A stretch of DNA of 45,270 bases from Myxococcota bacterium (GTDB taxonomy: Bacteria; Myxococcota_A; Polyangia; Fen-1088): contig JAICYS010000013.1 in assembly GCA_025934105.1 (NCBI GenBank), positions 1-45,270 on the forward strand. The letters are read 5' to 3'. How positions within the stretch are numbered: the first letter of the stretch is position 1; each line of letters begins with the position of its first letter. The translations under genes were made by a program, and so were the position numbers. This document shows, in pieces, positions 40,361-45,270 of the stretch. The notes under the pieces were generated by a model. It did not search any database and had not been told where the DNA came from. It worked only from the letters and a program-made list of their open reading frames with translations.

Positions 40361-42927
40361 GCCAGCTTGTCCTGCAGCCCGGATGCCAAGCTCGACCGCG
40401 CGGCCGAAAAGAACCATCGCTTCACCCCCTCGGCGGCCGCCACGTAAGCGATCACGATCCCGCCGATCAACGCCAGCTCCGCCGGGCCCGGCGTCGTCAG
40501 GCCCAGCGGCGCCGCCAGCGGCGAGAACGGCAGCGCGACGGTGGCCGCCAGGCAGATCGCGGTGGCCCGCAGCAGCGCCCGCCCCGGCCGACTGCGCCCC
40601 AACGGCCGCTGGCTGCGAACGACCAGGACCACGCTGGCCGCGGACAGCACCGATTCGATGAACCACCCGGTCCTGAACGCCGCCGGCTGCCGGCCCACCA
40701 GGCGCAGCAGCGCCCCGAACGTCAGGTAGTCGAACACCGAGCTCAGAAGGCCGAACACGAACATGAACCGGCGGACCAGCGCGACGTCCCAGCGGCGCGG
40801 CCGGGCGACCGCCTCGTCGTCGACGGTGTCCGACGCGATGGCCATCTCGGGCAAGTCGGTCAAGAGGTTGGTCAGCAGCACCTGCTTGGGGACCAGCGGC
40901 AAGAACGGCAAGAACAGCGAGGCCCCGGCCATGCTGAACATGTTCCCGAAGTTGGCGCTGGTGGCCATGTACACGTACTTCAGCGTGTTGACGAACGTCC
41001 GCCGCCCTTCCCGCAGGCCGCGCGCGACCACGCTCAGGTCCTTTTCCAGAAGGACGATGTCCGCGGCCTCGCGCGCCACGTCGGCGGCGCCGGCCACCGA
41101 GATGCCCACGTCGGCCGCGTGCAGCGCCGGGGCGTCGTTGATGCCGTCGCCCATGAACCCGACCACGTGGCCGGACCGCCGCAACGCCAGCACGATCTGC
41201 TCTTTTTGCGTCGGTTCGACCTCGGCGAAGATGTCGACGGTCCGCGCCAGCGGCGGGAGCGCCGAGGCGGCGGCGCGCCGCAGCTCGGTCCCGGTCACGA
41301 TCACCGGCGCGGAGACGCCCAGGCGCCGGGCCAGCGCCCGCGCCGCCGCCGCGTTGTCGCCGGTGACGATCTTCACCGCCACGCCCAGGGCCGCCAGCTC
41401 GTCCAGCGCGGCGCGAACGTCGGGCTTGGGGGGATCGTGAAACCGGACCAGGCCGGCCAGCGTCATGCCCCGCTCGTCGGCGCGCGTGACGGTTCCGCGC
41501 CCGGTCACGGCACGCGTCGCCACCGCGATCACGCGCAACCCGTCGGCGCAGGCATCGGCGAACTGCGCTTCGATCTGCGCGCGCCGCCCGTCCAGCGGCA
41601 CCACCCCCGCGGCCGTCTCGACGCTGTCGCAGACCTCCAGCACCGCGGCCACGGCGCCCTTCGTGATGAGCAAGCCCCCCTGGCGCGCCAGCAGCACCGA
41701 GAGCCGCCGGCGCACGAAGTCGAACGGGATCTCGTCGCGCTTCTCGGCGGGGTCGACCGGCTCGACGGCCAGGTCGCGCAGCGTCTGGTCCAGCGGGCTG
41801 GCGTAGCCGGTCTCGTGCGCGGCGTTCAAGAACGCCAGCCGCCGCACCCGATCGCTGGGCCGCCCGTCGCCGTCCAGCGCCGCTTCGAACGACAGCCGCC
41901 CCTCGGTGAGCGTCCCGGTCTTGTCGGAACAGAGCAACGTCATGCTCCCCAGGTTCTCGATCGACGCCAGCCGGCGCACGATGGTCTTCTGCGCGGCCAT
42001 GCGCGAGGCGCCACGCGCCAGGTTGACCGCCACGATGGCCGGCAGGAGCTGCGGCGTGAGGCCGATGGCCAGCGCCAGCGAGAACATCAGCGACTCCAGC
42101 ACCGGCCGTTCGAAGTAGACGTTGACCGCGAAGATCGCCAGCACCAGCAGCAGCGTCACCTCCATGAGCAGGTAGCCAAAGCGCCGCAGGCCGTGCTCGA
42201 ACTCGGTCTCGGGCGGCCGCGACGCCACCCGGGCCGCCACCCGCCCCAGCTCGGTCTGCCGCCCGGTGCGGACGATCAGCACGCGCGCCGCCCCGCTCAC
42301 CACGTGGGTGCCCAGGAAGACGGCGCTCCGGCGGCGAGCCAGCGGCGCGTCGGCAGCGTCCGCGCCGGCGGCCTTTTCAGCCGGTTCGCTCTCGCCGGTG
42401 AGCGGGGCCTCCGAGACGAACAGATCGCGCGCCTCCAGCAGCCGCCCGTCGCCGGGGACGCTGCGGCCGGCATCCAGCAGCGCGACGTCGCCGGGGACCA
42501 CGTCGGCCAGCGGCACCTCGCACACGGCGCCGTCGCGCAGCACCCGGGCGCGCGTCGCCACCTGCGCGATCAGATGGTTGACGGCCTGGGACGCGCCGTG
42601 CTCTTGCCAGACGCCCAGCGCCGCCGACGCGGCGACGATCGCCAGCACGATGACGGCGTCGCCGGCGTCGCCCAGAAAGGCCGCCAGCCCGGTCGCGGCC
42701 AGCAGGATGAGGACGATCGGGCTCGCGAGCTGGCCCAGGATCAGCGCCGGCAGATCCGTCCGCCGCCCGCGTGCCAGAACGTTGGGCCCGACGGCCGCGC
42801 GCCGGGCGGCCGCCAGGTCGGAGGTCAGCCCGCCCGGCGAGCTCTCCAGCCGTTCAAAGAGCGGAGCCAGAGCGCCCGCCCAGAAGGCGTCGGTGTTCCG
42901 GCCAGCGGCGCTCTGGCCGGCGGGCAC
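40357..42927 (-). CDS. MgtA-type P-type ATPase
   Basis: 856 residues from GTG 42927. P3B-type features: APLTGESEPAEKA, GLTPQLLPAIVAVNLARGASRMA in helix 4 (MgtA has TPEMLP), phosphorylation motif LLCSDKTGTLTEG, KIVTGDN, VGFMGDGINDAPALHAADVGISV, and about ten membrane helices. MgtA imports Mg2+. P-type ATPases are recurrent members of hypoxia/dormancy regulons. The 3-bp gap from the SPW gene and ATGA coupling to the sigma factor make a three-gene operon. Confidence 0.88.
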   Translation of the reverse strand: MPAGQSAAGRNTDAFWAGALAPLFERLESSPGGLTSDLAAARRAAVGPNVLARGRRTDLPALILGQLASPIVLILLAATGLAAFLGDAGDAVIVLAIVAASAALGVWQEHGASQAVNHLIAQVATRARVLRDGAVCEVPLADVVPGDVALLDAGRSVPGDGRLLEARDLFVSEAPLTGESEPAEKAAGADAADAPLARRRSAVFLGTHVVSGAARVLIVRTGRQTELGRVAARVASRPPETEFEHGLRRFGYLLMEVTLLLVLAIFAVNVYFERPVLESLMFSLALAIGLTPQLLPAIVAVNLARGASRMAAQKTIVRRLASIENLGSMTLLCSDKTGTLTEGRLSFEAALDGDGRPSDRVRRLAFLNAAHETGYASPLDQTLRDLAVEPVDPAEKRDEIPFDFVRRRLSVLLARQGGLLITKGAVAAVLEVCDSVETAAGVVPLDGRRAQIEAQFADACADGLRVIAVATRAVTGRGTVTRADERGMTLAGLVRFHDPPKPDVRAALDELAALGVAVKIVTGDNAAAARALARRLGVSAPVIVTGTELRRAAASALPPLARTVDIFAEVEPTQKEQIVLALRRSGHVVGFMGDGINDAPALHAADVGISVAGAADVAREAADIVLLEKDLSVVARGLREGRRTFVNTLKYVYMATSANFGNMFSMAGASLFLPFLPLVPKQVLLTNLLTDLPEMAIASDTVDDEAVARPRRWDVALVRRFMFVFGLLSSVFDYLTFGALLRLVGRQPAAFRTGWFIESVLSAASVVLVVRSQRPLGRSRPGRALLRATAICLAATVALPFSPLAAPLGLTTPGPAELALIGGIVIAYVAAAEGVKRWFFSAARSSLASGLQDKLA

Positions 42928-42930
42928 GGG

Positions 42931-43296
42931 TCAGGCCGCCAGCGGCAGGTGGCCGTCCCGGGCGTCCGCGGCGGCGGCCGGCGCGACGGACGTGATGACC
43001 GCCGGCCGCGTGCTGAACGGCCCCGCCAGCCACGCGAACATCAACGCCCCCCAGGACAACGCCAGCGTCGCCTCGAGCAGCGTGGACGGAAAGACGAGGG
43101 CAGTCAGCGCCACCCAGGCGCCCACCGCGGCGGCGGCGATCCGCGCGCGGTCGTTGCTCAACGAGAAGGCGGACAGCACGATGCCGAGGGCGCCGGCGAC
43201 CAGGCCGTCGATCCGGTGGGCCGCCGACATCGGAAGCATCAGCGCCCCCAGCGGCAGCCAGGGCGCGAGCAGAATGGCCAGCGAGCGGGTGAGCAT
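42931..43296 (-). CDS. SPW-repeat membrane protein
   Basis: 121 residues with an excellent ribosome site (GAAGGAGGT). Four hydrophobic segments in two related halves: LAPWLPLGALML...HRIDGLVAGALGIVLSAFSL and AAAVGAWVALTALVF...ATLALSWGALMFAWLAGPFS. Such SPW-type small membrane proteins are of unknown function. It is the leader gene of the P-ATPase / sigma-factor operon. Confidence 0.65.
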   Translation of the reverse strand: MLTRSLAILLAPWLPLGALMLPMSAAHRIDGLVAGALGIVLSAFSLSNDRARIAAAAVGAWVALTALVFPSTLLEATLALSWGALMFAWLAGPFSTRPAVITSVAPAAAADARDGHLPLAA

Positions 43297-43323
43297 GGTG
43301 AACCTCCTTCTGCCGCTCGTCTG

Positions 43324-43339
43324 TGCAACTGCCATTCCC
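43324..43339 (-). promoter_or_regulatory. Sigma-54 promoter of the SPW / P-ATPase / sigma operon
   Basis: Minus-strand GGGAATG-GCAG-TTGCA, 9 of 12 positions with GG and TTGCA intact; a 27-nt gap holding GAAGGAGGT leads to ATG 43296. Confidence 0.6.
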
Positions 43340-43370
43340 AAGCCGGCGCCGGCCGGGCGCCTCGGGGCTC

Positions 43371-43414
43371 CGCAAACCGTTCGCCATGCCGCCCCCGCGC
43401 CGGCAGGAACTGCG
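43371..43414. promoter_or_regulatory. Shared enhancer dyads between the SPW and CBS operons
   Basis: CGCA-AACCG-TTCG (43371-43383) and GGCA-GGAAC-TGCG (43402-43414), one mismatch each, 31 bp apart, each exactly 31 bp from the nearer sigma-54 element. I located the second site by predicting its place from the Usp/kinase 2 region. Confidence 0.65.
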
Positions 43415-43445
43415 CGCTCGGCGCCGCGAGGTGGCGCAAGCGGGC

Positions 43446-43461
43446 TGGCATCGGGGTTGCG
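43446..43461 (+). promoter_or_regulatory. Sigma-54 promoter of the CBS operon
   Basis: TGGCATC-GGGG-TTGCG, 9 of 12 positions with TGGCA and TTGC intact; ATG 43475 after 13 nt. Confidence 0.65.
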
Positions 43462-43474
43462 TCGACGCCAGGGC

Positions 43475-43915
43475 ATGAACTCTTCGTCGATCGAGCCGGT
43501 CCGGCCGCCGCGCGTCCGCCAGTTCCCAGTCGTGGCGCAATACATGACCCCGGCGCCCCACACCATCGGGCCGACCCGCCCGCTGGCCGCCGCCGGGCGC
43601 ATGATGCGAGAACACCAGGTGCGACATCTGCCGGTGCTGGACGGCGGCCGGGTGGTCGGCCTGCTCTCCGAACGCGACCTCCTGTTGATCGAGACGCTCC
43701 CGGGCGTCAATCCAACCGACGTCCGCGTCGAAGAGGCCATGGTGCAAGAGGTGTTCACCGTCGAGCCGGAGGCGCCGGTCGGGGAAGTGGTCGAGCAGAT
43801 GATGGCCGCCAAGCTGGGTTCGGCGATGGTTTGCCGGGACGGCCGCGTGGTCGGCGTGTTCACCACCGTCGACGCGCTCCGGGCGTTGCACGAGCTGCTG
43901 GAAACCCCGGGTTGA
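43475..43915 (+). CDS. CBS-domain pair protein
   Basis: 146 residues. Two CBS motifs: VAQYMTPAPHTIGPTRPLAAAGRMMREHQVRHLPVLDGGRVVGLLSERDL and VEEAMVQEVFTVEPEAPVGEVVEQMMAAKLGSAMVCRDGRVVGVFTTVDALRAL. Stand-alone CBS pairs bind adenine nucleotides. The hypoxia-induced Hrp1 of the mycobacterial DosR regulon has the same build. A 35-bp gap leads to the double receiver, with which it is probably co-transcribed. Confidence 0.85.
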   Translation: MNSSSIEPVRPPRVRQFPVVAQYMTPAPHTIGPTRPLAAAGRMMREHQVRHLPVLDGGRVVGLLSERDLLLIETLPGVNPTDVRVEEAMVQEVFTVEPEAPVGEVVEQMMAAKLGSAMVCRDGRVVGVFTTVDALRALHELLETPG

Positions 43916-43950
43916 CGGGGGGCGAGCCCTGGCCTAAGCCTGTGGCCGCC

Positions 43951-44670
43951 ATGAAGCGGGGACGTGTGTTGGTCGTCGACGACCAGGTCGCGCTGGCAGA
44001 GAACATCGCCGAGGTGCTGCAGGGGGTCGGCTTTCAGACCGACGTGGCGGCCTCTGCCGAGGAGGCGCTGGCGCGCGTGGCGCGTGGCGGGATCACCGCC
44101 GTCGTCACCGATTTCAAGCTGCCCGGGGCGACCGGCGCGCAGCTCATCGAAGAGCTGCGGCGGCGCGGCGAACGCATGCCGGTCTTGATGATGAGCGCCT
44201 ACACCGACGAAGGCACCATCGATCGCTCGCGGGCCGCCGGCGCCTGGCTGTTTTTGCCCAAGCCGGTCCCGCTGTCCACCCTGGTGGACACGTTCGAGTC
44301 GCTGGCGCGGCAGCCGGCCACGGCCTTGCTGGTCGAGGACGAAGAGGCGCTGGCGCAGAACCTGGCCGAGGTGCTGAACCAAGCCGGGCACGAGGTGGTG
44401 GTGAGCCACACGGCGGCCGACGCGCTGGCGCAACGGCGCCGCGTGCAGGCGGCCGTCCTGGACGTACGGCTGCCCGACGGCACCGGCCTGGAGGTCGCGC
44501 GCCAGCTCCGCGCGCGGGATCCGGCCATCCAGATCCTGTTCATCTCCGGATACCCGCAAGATTTCGGCGGCGCGCAGCTGCCCGACGTCGCCGCCCTGGC
44601 CAAGCCGCTGGACCCTAGCCAGTTGATCTCGTGGGTGCAGCTGGCGGTCACCAGGCTGGCGCGCCCCTGA
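43951..44670 (+). CDS. Double receiver-domain protein without output domain
   Basis: 239 residues. Receiver 1 (1-120): RVLVVDDQVALAENIAEVL, TDFKLPGATGAQ, LFLPKPVP. Receiver 2 (125-239): ALLVEDEEALAQNLAEVLNQ, VLDVRLPDGTG, ALAKPLDPSQLISW. Both keep phospho-Asp and Lys. The second resembles the receiver of the hybrid kinase at 36323 (VDDEEALAENVAEIV). No DNA-binding or enzymatic domain follows, so it is likely a phosphate sink or relay that tunes signal flow to the activator. Confidence 0.85.
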   Translation: MKRGRVLVVDDQVALAENIAEVLQGVGFQTDVAASAEEALARVARGGITAVVTDFKLPGATGAQLIEELRRRGERMPVLMMSAYTDEGTIDRSRAAGAWLFLPKPVPLSTLVDTFESLARQPATALLVEDEEALAQNLAEVLNQAGHEVVVSHTAADALAQRRRVQAAVLDVRLPDGTGLEVARQLRARDPAIQILFISGYPQDFGGAQLPDVAALAKPLDPSQLISWVQLAVTRLARP

Positions 44671-44686
44671 TGGCCGCGTTCTTGCG
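44671..44686 (+). promoter_or_regulatory. Possible sigma-54 element before the terminal lipoprotein
   Basis: TGGCCGC-GTTC-TTGCG has the TGGC and TTGC halves and lies exactly 12 nt before ATG 44699, but I find no enhancer pair upstream. Confidence 0.35.
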
Positions 44687-44698
44687 TACGCGGTGAAC

Positions 44699-44989
44699 AT
44701 GACCGCGCGTTCGTCGTTCCTGAGCCTGGCGCTGGCGGGCACGCTGCTGGCCGGCTGCGCCTCCACGTCCCAACGCCCCGCCGGCGGCGAGCAGCCCCAC
44801 CGCGTCCCCGATTCGGCGCCCGACAAGGTCGCCGCCACCCGCGCGGCCGCGGGCCTGCACCTGGAAGAGGACGACGAGCGCTGGGGCATCGAGGCGGCCC
44901 GGGCCCGCAAGCAGAACGCCGAGACCAAGACGCCACCCTCATCGCCGGGCAGTGTCACGGCGCCGACCAGCCCGCCGCCACCCCATTAG
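44699..44989 (+). CDS. Small lipoprotein
   Basis: 96 residues from ATG 44699; a GTG six bases earlier is possible. Signal MTARSSFLSLALAGTLLAGCAS with lipobox LAGC. The mature part is hydrophilic (HLEEDDERWGIEAARARKQNAETK) and ends in Pro/Ser-rich sequence. No family recognised. It starts 28 bp after the double receiver gene. Bases 44990-45105 after it contain only a short CCAGGA repetition. Confidence 0.6.
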   Translation: MTARSSFLSLALAGTLLAGCASTSQRPAGGEQPHRVPDSAPDKVAATRAAAGLHLEEDDERWGIEAARARKQNAETKTPPSSPGSVTAPTSPPPPH

Positions 44990-45105
44990 CTTGCGGGCAC
45001 GGCGGCGCGGGCCAGGCGCATCGAACCACTGGTCCGGCGGACGCTGGCGTTCGACTGGTCAAGCGCCCAGCCGCGGGCCGCCCTGGACCAGGACCAGGAC
45101 CGGGC

Positions 45106-45270
45106 CTAGTGCACCTCCGTCGAAATCGCGTCAACGCCGAGGCCGACAAGCCGCGCTGGACGCGAGGCGCGACGACGAGGAATACCCGGAGGTATTGTGA
45201 GGAGAAGCAACGAAGCGTCCGGCGCGGATCGTCGGCCGAACGTGACGCTATTTCGACGGCGGTGCACTAG
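45106..45270 (+). repeat. 165-bp CTAG-bounded palindromic repeat, copy 2
   Basis: Same element and orientation as 14476-14637, ending exactly on the last base of the window. The left arm has two substitutions relative to copy 1 while the right arm is unchanged. The apex hairpin is AATACC-CGGA-GGTATT: loop changed, stem kept. Confidence 0.9.

Noticed and set aside
40114-43950. A 1,500-codon plus-strand open frame ending in the double receiver
   Set aside because: Its first 1,270 codons are the complement of the P-ATPase and sigma-factor genes. Only the part from ATG 43951 has receiver motifs.
44626-44670. Enhancer pair for the terminal lipoprotein
   Set aside because: No CGCA-N5-TGCG-like dyads occur at the 31-42 bp position; only the promoter-like element is present.

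Overview
The window is very GC-rich, uses GTG and TTG starts freely, and packs genes into runs with 4-nt ATGA/GTGA/TTGA overlaps. Glycine-rich Gly-Gly-Thr lipoproteins, a bacillithiol-type bshC-bshA pair, secreted PIG-L and DinB proteins and many sigma-54 signals suggest a soil member of the Myxococcota (former Deltaproteobacteria). This is inference; there is no rRNA or marker gene here. Both edges look cut: an outer-membrane protein lacks its 5' end at base 1, and the last 165 bases are a repeat also found at 14476-14637.

Bases 1-24,400 are general metabolic and envelope genes: an outer-membrane protein with a LolA-like periplasmic protein; an intergenic block of tandem and hairpin repeats; a minus-strand sulfation operon (CysD/N-like-CysC fusion, DHH phosphoesterase, sulfotransferase); MAPEG, phospholipase A1 and XRE-cupin genes; a secreted phosphoesterase; a small membrane protein, CDF transporter, zinc-ribbon and pentapeptide cluster; DUF2911; bshC-bshA; a divergent PIG-L / 41-aa membrane peptide / sodium symporter / DinB operon; and a Gly-rich lipoprotein.

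Bases 24,400-45,000 form what reads as one stress or low-oxygen island. Two histidine kinases carry N-terminal protoglobin (heme) sensor domains. A REC-PAS hybrid kinase, an NtrC-family sigma-54 activator and a double-receiver protein complete the signalling set. The outputs are BON, YceI, cytochrome bd oxidase (cydAB), a triple-Usp protein, a DUF692 (MNIO) cassette, a CBS pair, an SPW protein, an Mg-type P-ATPase and an RpoH-like sigma factor.

The main discovery is regulatory. Six intergenic regions in this island carry a pair of 13-bp dyads, consensus CGCA-N5-TGCG, spaced 29-31 bp apart. Each pair lies 31-42 bp upstream of a sigma-54 -24/-12 element, and five of these elements sit exactly 12-13 nt before a start codon. 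The pairs serve eight transcription units, including the activator's own gene and one globin kinase operon. I read this as a heme-sensing, sigma-54-driven counterpart of a dormancy (DosR-like) regulon. Other observations are a PAPS-making fusion whose ATP-sulfurylase half has lost its catalytic motifs, an MNIO cassette with no visible precursor, two families of structured repeats, and gutted remnants of glgP and usp inside the island.
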